Below are positions 23,055 through 33,088 of a stretch of DNA of 64,000 bases, in pieces. The first letter of the stretch is position 1. Each line of letters starts with the position of its first letter. Made by a program: the position numbers and the translations under genes. Below the pieces are notes generated by a model that did no database searches, was not told the origin of the DNA, and worked only from the letters and a program-made list of their open reading frames with translations. The stretch comes from Hyalella azteca (taxonomy: Eukaryota > Arthropoda > Malacostraca > Amphipoda > Hyalellidae): NCBI RefSeq assembly GCF_000764305.2, contig NW_025939448.1, positions 1 through 64,000 on the forward strand. Direction: 5' to 3'.

Positions 23055-23560
23055 CTGCCGTAACAAAAATCGGGTCCTGCCTCAGCCACGGCCCAAAAGT
23101 CGCTACAATCGGCTTAATGTTATTCTGGGTCTACCTGGCTACCCGATCGAAATTCGCTGCTGGTCAGATACTCATTTACAACTTTTAGTGTGTCCTAAGT
23201 GTGTCCTAAGAGAATGTAGGACTTTTTAGTGTGTCCTAAGAGAATGACAGGCATGTCCAGAGTGTGTAAATAATCTCTGAGTGTGGGAGTAGAGTGTCAA
23301 TACTCTCAGTGTGTCCTAAGAGAATGATAGGCGCGTCCAGAGTGTGTAAATACTCTCTGAGTGTGGGAGTAGAGTATCAATACTCTCAGTGTGTCCTAAG
23401 AGAATGATAGGCGTGTCCAGAGTGTGTAAATACTCTCTGAGTGTGGGAGTAGAGTGTCAATACTCTCAGTGTGTCCTAAGAGAATGATAGGCGTGTCCAG
23501 AGTGTGTAAATACTTTCTGAGAATGAGAGTATTTCCAGAGTGTCAATACTCTAATTTAAT
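23055..23560. repeat. Composite module: conserved spacer plus 80-bp tandem repeat, copy 1
   Basis: A spacer (AAAAATCGGGTCCTGCCTCA ...) is followed by four units of an 80-bp repeat built on GTGTCCTAAGAGAATGATAG and GTCCAGAGTGTGTAAATACT. It appears identical base for base to 26008-26490, including variants inside units, so one is a very recent or artificial copy of the other. Confidence 0.9.
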
Positions 23561-23586
23561 TAATAATACTTGCTTTCTGTACTGAT

Positions 23587-25488
23587 GGAACCACCTGCTG
23601 TGGCTGATGATGTGCGATAACCTTCTGTTGAAACATAACATAATAAATTTAATTAATAATACTTACTTTCTGTACTGATGGAATCAACTGCTGTGGCTGA
23701 TGATGTGGAATAACCTTCTCTTGAAACACAGCAAAATAGATTTTTTTATATGTATATGCATTTTGGGATTACGCGACGATTTAGTTCAAATAGAAAATTC
23801 GTTAGTTTAGATGTGATTTGTCGGTCCATGTCTTAGGAAGATAAACAATTCTATTTTGTTTCTCTATTCTCTATTGGCTTGGTCTCACTATCAATTAATA
23901 ATTTTATATTTATTAATAATATTTTAATTTTAATTAACCCCTGTGAATTTTCTATTAGGTCACACAATGAGTCTATTGTCCCATATAGTCCCACTATCAA
24001 CATTGTCCCACTATCAACGACTTCTCGGGCATAATTAATCATTATTCAATTCAGTGTCGAACGATAAAAATATAGATATTCAGTAATAAATTTTTCGTCA
24101 ATTCTTCCAATTCTCAATGTTTGAGAATTGAGCCTAAATTCATACTCATAGTAGATGAATTGCAAATTGATATTTTGTTCAGATTGAATATAAAATTCAA
24201 ACTCTTAACAGATGGAAAGTCTAGATAATTAAAGACAAAATACAAAATTCATATTTTCAATAGATTTAAAATCAAATCTATGCTAGAACCAATGAAAGGA
24301 CAAATTTAAACGCTGAGGAAATACAGAGGAAAAGACAAATTTATATCCCGATGAGTAATCGGCTGCAGCAATTCGTGAAATCATAGTGATGCATCCATCA
24401 TTACATCATTTTACCTCGTCACCAAACTCTAACTCGCACCAAACATGTTCATTACGTGTCAAAACCTTCAAACAACAGCTCCACCAGACACATCGTTCAC
24501 CGTCACTGTCGAGTTTGTGCTCAATTTATGCTCACAGCTGATCGATTGTTGGCTCGGGTATCGCGTAAACATCCAAATTAAAATAAAAAAATATCTCTAG
24601 AGAGCCGAGAAATGTGCAACGATGAAGGCTCCTCTCATGTCGAACAGCAATTGCGCTCTTAACGCGTTAAAAATTTCAGTACCAGAAAGTCCATCACATT
24701 ACGGATGTGCATACTGAAGTCGCCGCTAACAATCAGTTTGTGTTGCAGCTTTTGCTCTTGCGTGAGTGATTTATATCTAGTTTGGCCCAGAAAAAAGGTT
24801 ATCTGTAATACATCCGCTCTATGCTCGTGTTGTGGACAAGAAAGTGTGTAACCATTTGTAAAATTTGTCACATTCATTTTTTGCAGTGAACTCTGACCTC
24901 ACAAGACGCAGTATGGAATCAACCTACCAAAAATATATGGAAATAATTTCATATTTAGTGAGCTCTTTGCACAATGTTCCTTCTATGCCAAGATTTCCCG
25001 CAGCATTTTGTGATCGTGTAAATTTTTCAGTTCCATATACAATAACCGTGCAACTCCATACCCAATAACCGTGCAATACCCAATAACCGTGTATGTAACT
25101 CCATATACAATTCCTCAAACAGTGTCTGTAAACAAACAAACCAACTCATCAATATTTTAACAGAAATATTCTAAGGTGAAAGCAATAATAGATACCCAAG
25201 AAAAATTAATAGCTCCTTACCAAAACAGTGCAGGCACCGAGCTGTTTCGCACCAGTCGCAACCCGTGACTTGTGACAGAGATCTCTATACTAGCTTGAAC
25301 TTGCCTACTTCTACGTGGGAAAATATTCAGTTACTGTAGAACTGAAGATGACATCTGCGATTGCGGACAGTGAAGCAATCTCTTGCATAATAATGAATTA
25401 TTCACCGTCGGTTACATCGCTCATGGAAAAACATTATTGACCAAGCGGCCCACCAGCGCTGTTGGGGCTCTTGCACGAATATTACGGC
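23587..25488. repeat. Duplicated block B, copy 2
   Basis: Counterpart of 20355-22690, lacking the 265-bp insertion (empty site at 24742-24745). The CCACCTGCTGTGGCTGATGA segment is itself doubled (23592 and 23676). Ends in another CATATGG array. No coding exon recognised. Confidence 0.85.
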
Positions 25489-26008
25489 TCCATATGGTGC
25501 TGAGGGCAGCGGCTCTCCATATGGTGCTGAGGGCAACGGCTCCATATGGTGCTGAGGGTAACGACTACATATGGTGCTGAGGGCAGCGGCTACATATGGT
25601 GCTGAGGGCAGCGGCTCCATATGGTGCTGAGTCATATGGTGCTGAGGGCAGCGGCTACATATGGTGCTGAGGGCAACGGCTACATATGGTGCTGAGGGCA
25701 GTGGCTCCATATGATGCTGAGGGCAGCGGCTCCATATGGTGCTGAGGGCAGCGGCTCCATATGGTGCTGAGGGCAACGGCTACACATGGTGCTGAGGGCA
25801 GCGGCTCCATATGGTGCAGAGGGCAGCGGCTCCATATGATTCTGAGGGCAGCGGCTACATATGGTGCAGAGGGCAGCTGCCCCATATGATGCTGAGGGCA
25901 GCGGCTCCATCTATTGCTGAGGGCAGCGGCTACATATGATGCTGAGGGCAGCGGCTCCATATGATGCTGAGGGCAGCGGCTCCATATGGTGCTGAGGGCA
26001 ACGGCTAC
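25489..26008. repeat. 24-bp minisatellite (CATATGGTGCTGAGGGC family), array 2
   Basis: About 21 units with alternating GGCTCC and GGCTAC ends. Read on either strand it gives open frames such as MEPLPSAPYVAA, caused by a period divisible by three. Confidence 0.95.
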
Positions 26009-26520
26009 AAAAATCGGGTCCTGCCTCAGCCACGGCCCAAAAGTCGCTACAATCGGCTTAATGTTATTCTGGGTCTACCTGGCTACCCGATCGAAATTCG
26101 CTGCTGGTCAGATACTCATTTACAACTTTTAGTGTGTCCTAAGTGTGTCCTAAGAGAATGTAGGACTTTTTAGTGTGTCCTAAGAGAATGACAGGCATGT
26201 CCAGAGTGTGTAAATAATCTCTGAGTGTGGGAGTAGAGTGTCAATACTCTCAGTGTGTCCTAAGAGAATGATAGGCGCGTCCAGAGTGTGTAAATACTCT
26301 CTGAGTGTGGGAGTAGAGTATCAATACTCTCAGTGTGTCCTAAGAGAATGATAGGCGTGTCCAGAGTGTGTAAATACTCTCTGAGTGTGGGAGTAGAGTG
26401 TCAATACTCTCAGTGTGTCCTAAGAGAATGATAGGCGTGTCCAGAGTGTGTAAATACTTTCTGAGAATGAGAGTATTTCCAGAGTGTCAATACTCTCAGT
26501 GTGTCCAGAGAGTATGACAA
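26008..26520. repeat. Composite module, copy 2 (80-bp repeat)
   Basis: Same as 23055-23540; here it continues into GTGTCCAGAGAGTATGACAA and on to a spacer (GTTGGTCGATCGAGCCGAGT) that recurs at 28448. Confidence 0.9.
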
Positions 26521-26831
26521 GGGTTGGTCGATCGAGCCGAGTCGTACCCAGCTTGCAAGCAGCCCAAAGCTGTCCATCAAGCACCTAAAGCGGACAGAGC
26601 GGCTAATTTACGTGCTCCCCGAGTCCTAGGCGGCACCTATTTCAGAGTCGGGTCCGCATCGAAATTTTGTTAAAATGAGAGCAATAATCGCTCAGGGGTT
26701 CAGTAACAGCGGGGATTCACTCAGTGGTACGCTAAGAGCAAGATTCGTTCAGTGGTTCACTAAGAGCAAAATTCACTCACTGGTTTATCACTGAGCGAAA
26801 CGCTCATCGAATTCGCTTATAGTTTATAATT
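26521..26831. other. Module spacer
   Basis: Non-coding. It is shared with 28445-28895 and contains repeated GGTTCACTAAGAGCAARATT units in low number. Confidence 0.7.
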
Positions 26832-27355
26832 TGAGTGCGTTATTTAATCAACAATTTACCAGTTGAGAGAGGTTATTTAAGCAACCATCGGAATATCAGT
26901 TGAGTGCGTTATTTAATCAACCATTAAAATATCAGTTGAGTGCGTTATTTAATCAACCATCAGATAATCAGTTGAGTGCGTTATTTAATCAACCATCAGA
27001 ATATCAGTTGAGTGCGTTATCTAATAAATTATCAGAATATCAGTTGAGTGCGTTATCTAATAAATTATCAGAATATCAGTAGAGTGCGTTATCTAATAAA
27101 TTATCAGAATATCAGTTGAGTGCTTTATTTAATAAATTATCAGAATATCAGCTGAGCGTGTTATTTAATAAATTATCAGAATATCAGTTGTGTGCGTTAT
27201 TTAATAAATTATTAAATATGACATCAGTGTGGTATTTAATAAATTATCAGAATATTAGCTGAGTGCATTATTTGATAATTAATCAGAATTTATTGCGTGT
27301 TATTTAATAAATTATTTGAATATGAGTTGAATGCTTTATTTAATAAATTATTAGA
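26832..27355. repeat. 36-bp minisatellite, about 14 units, array 1
   Basis: Tandem GAGTGCGTTATTTAATAAAT plus TATCAGAATATCAGTT with drift. Array 2 is at 28895-29255 within the next module copy. Confidence 0.95.
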
Positions 27356-27476
27356 CTATCAAAATCGACAATGGAGACAATCGACAATAGAGACAATTGA
27401 CTATTCTAAGAGACAGAACGGACGCAATTGTTTTCAGCAGCTCGCTGATGCGTCGCGCTGCTGCACTGATTAGCAC
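27356..27476. other. Module spacer shared with 29255-29355
   Basis: Contains AGAGACAGAACGGACGCAAT and the GC-rich CAGCTCGCTGATGCGTCGCG, near-identical in both module copies. No gene. Confidence 0.7.
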
Positions 27477-27643
27477 GCGATAACTGGGTGATAACTGAGC
27501 GATAATTGGGCGATAACTGGGCGATAACTGGGCGATAATTGGGCGATAAATGGGCGATAATTGGGCGATAATTGGGTGATAATTGGGCGATAATTGGGTG
27601 ATAACTGGGCGATAATTGGGCGATAATTGGGCGATAATTGGGC
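27477..27643. repeat. 11-bp minisatellite, about 15 units
   Basis: Tandem GCGATAATTGG or GCGATAACTGG. A shorter version lies at 29355-29430. Confidence 0.95.
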
Positions 27644-27644
27644 G

Positions 27645-28110
27645 AACATATGGTGCTGAGGGCAGCGGCTACATATGGTGCTGAGGGCAGCGGCTACATA
27701 TGGCGCTGAGGGCCGCGGCTACATATGGTGCTGAGGGCCGCGGCTACATATGGTGCTGAGGGCCGCGGCTACATATGGACCTGAGGGCCGCGGCTACATA
27801 TGGTACTGAGGGCAGCGGCTACAAATGGTGCTGAGGGCAGCGGCTCTCCATATGCCACTGAGGGCAACATCTTCATATGTGCTGAGGACAACAGCTTCAT
27901 ATGTCGCTGAGGACTGCGGCTCCATGTTCCGCTGAGGGCAGCGGCTCAGAATGCTGCTTGGGGAACGGCTCCATATGATACTGATGTCAACGACTCCATG
28001 TGCTACTGAGGGCAACGGCTCCATATGATGCTGAGGTCAACGACTCCATGTGCTACTGAGGGCAGCGGCCCCGTTTGCTGCTGAGGGCAACATTTCCATA
28101 TGGTGCTGAG
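27645..28110. repeat. 24-bp minisatellite (CATATGGTGCTGAGGGC family), array 3
   Basis: About 19 units, the right half strongly diverged (CATATGTGCTGAGGACAAC and similar). It abuts the 11-bp array without a spacer. Confidence 0.9.
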
Positions 28111-28894
28111 AGCAGGTGGCGTGAATCTTGCTAGGAGCGGGATTCACTCAGTGGTTCACTACCCTAACAATAATAAGGTACTGCCTTAGCCACTGCCCAA
28201 AAGTCGCAGCAGTCGGCTTAATTAATTCTTAATTATTTAATAATTTTAATTATTCTGGGCCTACTTGGCTGCCCGGTCGAAATTTGCTGTTGGTCAGTTG
28301 CTCATTTCCAACTTTATTGTCACCTGATAGTATAACGAGTGTGCCCTAAGAGAATGACAGGCGTGTCCAGAGTGTGTAAATACTCTCAGAGTATAAGAGT
28401 ATATCCAGAGTGTCAATACTCTCAGTGTGTCCTGAGAGTATGACATTTGTTGGTCGAGCCGAGTCATACCCAGCTTGCAAGCAGCCCGAAGCTGCCCATC
28501 AAACCCCGAGCTGAAGCGGACATGAGCGGCTAATTTACGTGCTCCCCGAGTCCTAGGCGGCACCTACTTCAGAGTCGGGCCTGCATCAAAATTTCATTAA
28601 AATGAGAGCAAAATTCGTTCAGGGGTTTAGTAACAGCGGGGATTGGCTCAGTGGTTTTGTAACAGCAGGGATTTGCTCAATGGTTCACTAAGAGCAAGAT
28701 TCGCTTAATGGTTCACTAAGAGCAGATTCGCTCAATGGTTCACTAAGAACAAGATTCGCACAGTGGCTCACTAGGAGTATAATACGCTCAGTGATTCACA
28801 AGAGCAATATTCGTTCAGTGGTACAATAAGAGCAAAATTCGCTCGCTGGTTTATCATTGAGAGAAATGCTCATAGAATTCCCTTATAGTTTATA
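28111..28894. repeat. Composite module, copy 3, with 28-bp tandem units
   Basis: Diverged counterpart of 23000-23560 and 26521-26831, with a single 80-bp-type unit (28345-28445). At 28630-28850 the phrase GGTTCACTAAGAGCAAGATT is tandemly repeated about eight times with drift. No gene. Confidence 0.8.
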
Positions 28895-29255
28895 ATTTGA
28901 GTGCGTTATTTAATCAAGCGCCAGTTTATCAGTCGAGAGTGTTATTTAATCAGCCATCACAATATCAGCTGAGCGCGTTATTCAAAAAATTATCAGAATA
29001 TCAGTTGAGTGCGGTATTTAATAAATTATTAGAATATTAGCTGAGTGTGTTATTTGATAATTTATCAGAATATCAGTTGATTGCGTTATTTAATAAATTA
29101 TCAGAATATTAGTTAAGTGCGTTATATAATAAATTATGAGAATATTAGCTGAGTGCGTTATTTAATAAATTATCAGAATATTAGTTAAGTGCGTTATTTA
29201 ATGAATTATCAGAATATTAGCTGAGTGCGTTATCTAATCAATTATCAGAATATCC
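28895..29255. repeat. 36-bp minisatellite, about 10 units, array 2
   Basis: Same family as 26832-27355 but with GAATATTAG more common than GAATATCAG. Confidence 0.9.
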
Positions 29256-29354
29256 ACATTGACAATAGAGACAATCGGCTATTCTAAGAGACAGAACGGA
29301 CGCAATTGTTTTCAGCAGCTCGCTGATGCGTCTCGCTGCTGAACTGATTAGCAC

Positions 29355-29430
29355 GCGATAACTGGGCGATAATTGGGCGATAATTGGGCGATAATTGGGT
29401 GATAATTGGGCGATAACTGGGCGATATTTG
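29355..29430. repeat. 11-bp minisatellite, about 6 units
   Basis: GCGATAATTGG units; shorter counterpart of 27477-27643 and the end of the composite module. Confidence 0.9.
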
Positions 29431-29575
29431 ACGAGAGATTAATTGGCTGCAAACAGGGTGGTGACTGAGCGAATGTGTTAACGAACGAGGCGAATGTGTT
29501 GACACATCAAACATCAATGAGCTTAATTTCGTGCTCTGAACTCTGTACCAAATACGACATGAAATAATTTATATC

Positions 29576-29670
29576 GTTTTTATTATTATTATTATTATTA
29601 TTAATATTATTGTTATTATTATTATTATAATTATTATTATTATTATTTTATTATTATATTAAAATATTTT
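29576..29670. repeat. (ATT)n microsatellite
   Basis: Long imperfect ATT run on the plus strand with TTG and TAA interruptions. Confidence 0.95.
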
Positions 29671-29829
29671 GTTTACGATATATTCGTTATATTATAAACC
29701 TCACTACGTAATATTATCTCAGTCTCAGTAACCAGTCTCAGTCAGCAACCAATAAACTTGTATTTTGAAAACAAGTAGTAGGCGATAATAAAAATTATTC
29801 AATTTATTGTTTAATTTTGGTTATGTAGT

Positions 29830-30420
29830 TGAGGCCTAATAAGCACATTACTGTTGGTGGCAAAAACACCAAACACCACGCTGTGATGCTCATCACTTGC
29901 ATCAATGTCCTCATGTCACCACAATGAAGTAAGTCACACTCACTGTGATGCAAGTCATATTCGTCGTCATGCCTCACGTCACCATCTTGCTGCTCATTGC
30001 CACCATTTTTGGCGTCAATATTAGGTGCATGTCCAAAAATGATGTGCGTCACTGTCAAGGTGCACGTGATCACCATAATGTGCATTATTAAATGCTGTAC
30101 GTTCTCATCATGCTATGCGTCACCATAAATCAAGCATAATGATGCAAACCACCATCACACCGCACATCACACTCACCATACACCAGCTCACCATCACACA
30201 GCACATCACACTCACCATACACCGGTTCACTATCACACAGAACGTCACACTCACCATGCTTTACGTTACCTTCACCATTCACCACGTCACTAACGCACAG
30301 CACGTCACACTCACCTTATCTCAGTTCACTATCACACAGCACGTCACACTCACCATACACCAGCTCATTATCACACAGCATGTCACACTCAAACACCAGG
30401 TCACCATCACACAGCACGTC
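29830..30420. repeat. Donor-derived minisatellite, distal part
   Basis: Degenerate tandem CATCACACAGCACRTCACAC plus TCACCATACACCAG. On the minus strand this is GTGAGTGTGAYGTGCTGTGT, the same motif that follows the transmembrane exon at 32908. The array resumes at 32576 on the far side of the retrotransposon. Confidence 0.75.
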
Positions 30421-30475
30421 CTTATGATGAGTTCCTTATGACCATATGATGAGTTCGGGACTTCCTAGTCCCCGG

Positions 30476-31483
30476 TCACGCTGATGCGCCGCCTTCGTCG
30501 TCCACCGTCTCCGAGTCGTCGCTAGGCAGGTCACCCCGCCCTCGGGTCCCGGATGCAACGTTGGACGTGTTCCGTATATTTGCCCTACTTTGTGCCAGCT
30601 GATGCAAGATGCTGTTGCTTGTCGCTTGCTGAGGGAAGTTTCCCATTACTGGACAATCCGGGATCTTTCTCAACCAATTGTCCGTCGTCTCTTGAATGTT
30701 GCAAGGGTGAACTCCCCTCCTCTCAGCTCTTTTGGCAGGGCATTAAAGAGCCTCGGTCCTACAACGGACAGTGATCCCTCACGGAGAGTCTGTACTCTGG
30801 CCGCGGCTCGGTTAGTAAATGGGGGAACCTCGCACAGTCTCCCCCCTCCTTTCGTTGTAACGTGTCACTATTCTGGAGGTCTCACTCTCAAAGTTGGGAG
30901 CCAGTCCGGTTATTATCTTCCAAGTGTACAGTATGATATGCCTTTCTCTTCTCCTCTCCAGTGAGTACAATCCCGAGTGTTTCAGCCTTCCCCAGTGGTT
31001 CAGGTTTAGCTCCCTCATGCCGCTGATCCTGTACGTGAAAGTCCGCTGCCCTGCCTCTAGTTTCCGCACCGCACCCGCCTTGAATGGTGACCAAAGTTGG
31101 CAGCAATACTCAAGATTGGGGAGCAAAAGGGCTCTGAAGAGTGTAATCATTGGTGCTGCTTCTCTCGTTCTAAATGTCCGCCATATCCACCCCATCCGTT
31201 GCCGGCTGCGCGCGACTATTTCCTCGATATGGGCATCGTACGTGGCTTCAGTACTCATCAAAACTCCGAGATCTCGAACTAGTTGCTTCTCCTCAATTTC
31301 TGTGCCATCTGATACCAAGTAGCGATGTGGCATCCCGATCTCTGTGCGGACTCTGTCTCTCATTACTTCGAACTTGGGGCCGTTGAACTGATTATTATTC
31401 ACTAGGGCCCAATCGTAGATTGACGATAGGTCATCCTGTAACCTCTCGCAGTCTAGGTCATAAGTGATCTTATCAGTACTCAT
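30476..31483 (-). pseudogene. LINE ORF2 C-terminal part (RT thumb and tail)
   Basis: Frames 31483-30812 and 30673-30476 with a connecting piece between them together give the end of a LINE protein: DLGVLMSTEATYDAHIEEIV, WRTFRTREAAPMITLFRALL, then TNRAAARVQTLREGSL and the C-terminal KIPDCPVMGNFPQQATSNS. The conserved spacing is that of CR1-like elements in arthropods, judged from memory of the family. It is interrupted by at least one frameshift near 30680. Confidence 0.8.
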
Positions 31484-31694
31484 GTATCGTCCGCAAGTGA
31501 CGATGTAGATGCGTGGGTGAGTTTCGAGTCAATATCTGCAATGTGGAAGAGGAAAAGGATCGGTCCAAGCACTGAGCCTTGCGGAACTCAGCTTTTCACC
31601 TTCGCTTCTCTCGATTCCGAGTTTCCAATTGCGACAGCTTGTACTCTATATGTAAGGAAGCTGTGGATCCACCTCAACAGGTTTCCTCCTACCC

Positions 31695-32420
31695 CTACAG
31701 CCTCGGCTTCCTAAAGAGCACCCCATGGTCAACTTTTTCAAAAGCTTTAGCAAAGTCTAGGTATACCACGTCTACGCCAGCTCCCTCTTCCAGCTGGACC
31801 ACAAGACGGTGATGGTGCTCCAGTAACTGCGACAAACTGGAGCGATTACTCCGGAAACCATGTTGTCCGTTATTATACAGGTCAGCTTCTTCCAAATACC
31901 GGACAAGCCTCCTGACCACTACCTTCTCAAAAACCTTGATCACATGTGAGGTCAATGTCACAGGTTTGTAATTTTGGGGTCTGTCCCTCGGACCTCCTTT
32001 GTGGATTGGAGTTATCAGTCCCACTTTGAGGCCCTCAGGGATAATTCCCTCCGTTATCAGGGTTTCAATTTCAATTGTAGTTTCCACCATCGCTAAGCGA
32101 TGGTCAGACAGTGAGGTATCTTCAACCCGGAAGTCAACCACCATTCTTTCATTATTGGTAAAGAAGAGATCGAGAATATTGTGTTCTCTTGTCGGCGACC
32201 GTACCTGCTGACTGAGCAAGTGTTCCGCAGCAAACTTCACAAGTTGGGCTTCTTGACTTGTGTCGCGGTCATCGACCTCCAAGCCGCCAGGGCTTGTCCA
32301 ACGGATTCGTGGGAGATTGAAGTCCCCACCAATTATCAGACTGGGAGCTGGGTCACCCAGTTCAGCCACCCTGGTCTCTATTTCCTTAAGGGTTTTTTTT
32401 TTAAATTTTCCGGCGGACAA
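31695..32420 (-). pseudogene. LINE endonuclease-RT fusion fragment
   Basis: One open frame of 241 codons joins the end of the apurinic-type endonuclease (GGDFN, SDH) to the start of the RT (motifs 0-2a, first catalytic Asp in YLDFAKAF). The junction VETTIEIETLITEGIIPEG marks an internal deletion of the normal linker that kept the frame. The start codon is incidental, since homology continues upstream to about 32570 (VEHVLLHIKEFDSC) in other frames. Confidence 0.85.
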
Positions 32421-32575
32421 GCAGGCGGTCTATAGACTATGGCCACGCACGAGTCAAATTCTTTTATGTGAAGTAGCACGTGTTCAACAAAGCCATCATC
32501 GTTTCCAGATTTCTATCTCAATTCTACAGTGCTTCTTGCGAGGGAGTTCCTAAGGTAGACAATCATCAAGGTACC

Positions 32576-32666
32576 ATACATCAAGTCACATCACACAGCA
32601 CGTCACACTCATCATACACCACGACACTCATACAGCACGTCACTATCACAAAGCACGCCACACTCA
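32576..32666. repeat. Donor-derived minisatellite, proximal part
   Basis: CATCACACAGCACGTCACAC-type units between the retrotransposon and the duplicated exon fragments; the same array as 29830-30420. Confidence 0.75.
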
Positions 32667-32908
32667 CCATGCTTCGTCTTCTTGTCCCTGTTCCTTGCTG
32701 TCCTGCCAGCGACGATGAGCTTCATGACGACGACGATGGTGATGACCATGAGCAGGAAGCCCGTGGCACACTCACCATACAGCACATCACACTCACCATA
32801 CAGCACATCACACTCATACGATGACGACGGTGATGACCATGAGCAGGAAGCCCGTGGCACACTCACCATACAGCACATCACACTCACCATACAGCACATC
32901 ACACTCAC
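32667..32908 (-). pseudogene. Tandem partial copies of the transmembrane exon, copy 1
   Basis: About 97 bp of the exon's 3' end (minus-strand ACGGGCTTCCTGCTCATGGT to the donor) is repeated at 32671-32767, and a shorter piece lies at 32818-32858. Each is separated by 21-bp units GTGAGTGTGATGTGCTGTATG. They lack the exon's 5' half and acceptor, so they are unlikely to be spliced in as exons, but they carry usable-looking donors. Confidence 0.8.
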
Positions 32909-33088
32909 CATGATGCGTCTTCTTGTCCCTGTTCCTTGCTGTCCTGCCAGCGACGATGAGCTTCATGACGATGACGACGGTGATGACCATGAGCAGGAAG
33001 CCCGTGGTCGCCCCTGCGACGATGGCGGCCGTGGAGCCTCGCAGCAGCGGCAGCGTCACGCCAGGGGGCGGCGGGGGCTTGATGGCCG
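32909..33088 (-). CDS. Juxtamembrane plus transmembrane exon of a Sidestep-like protein, copy 1
   Basis: 180-bp exon. The acceptor is TTTGGTTCAG (CAG at 33089-33091) and the donor ATG|GTGAGT (32903-32908). It starts in phase 1 and ends in phase 1. It encodes a short linker AIKPPPPPGVTLPLLRGS, a transmembrane helix around TTGFLLMVITVVIVMKL, and a basic stop-transfer segment GRTARNRDKK on the cytoplasmic side. Its phase fits the exon B donor (62422), which supplies the G that completes an Ala codon. The Fn3 - Pro-rich linker - helix - basic tail layout is that of Side family receptors. It is 5' to a large repeat-filled intron, and its own donor is serially duplicated. A second copy is at 53052-53231. 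Confidence 0.8.

Larger units (their letters stand above)
30421..32575 (-). mobile_element. Decayed non-LTR (LINE) retrotransposon, CR1/Jockey type
   Basis: Minus-strand remnant of an endonuclease/reverse transcriptase ORF. In order: endonuclease pieces VAIVYRPP (about 32445), LIIGGDFNLP (about 32330) and LSDHRL (about 32100); then directly RT blocks PIHKGG, QHGFRSNRSS, VVYLDFAKAFEKVDH (about 31745), QGSVLGPILF (about 31575) and LADDT (31483-31497); then the thumb with LEYCCQLWSP and YSLERRRER, and the tail VVGPRLFNALP, ending at a stop at 30476-30478. The linker between endonuclease and RT is missing. There is a frameshift after HGVLF near 31712, a TGA before VPQG at 31588-31590, a frameshift right after ADDT, and another near 30680. 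It is 5'-truncated and inactive. Both ends sit in the same minisatellite. Confidence 0.9.

Noticed and set aside
22702..28024. Many frames of the MEPLPSAPYVAA type
   Set aside because: 24-bp CATATGG repeat family; one includes the adapter peptide SYTHLDVYKRQ.
7351..29430. CRISPR array
   Set aside because: The repeats are directly tandem with no unique spacers, and the sequence is eukaryotic in character.
30110..30441. Thr/His/Ile-rich 108-codon frame
   Set aside because: Translation of the CATCACACAGCAC minisatellite.
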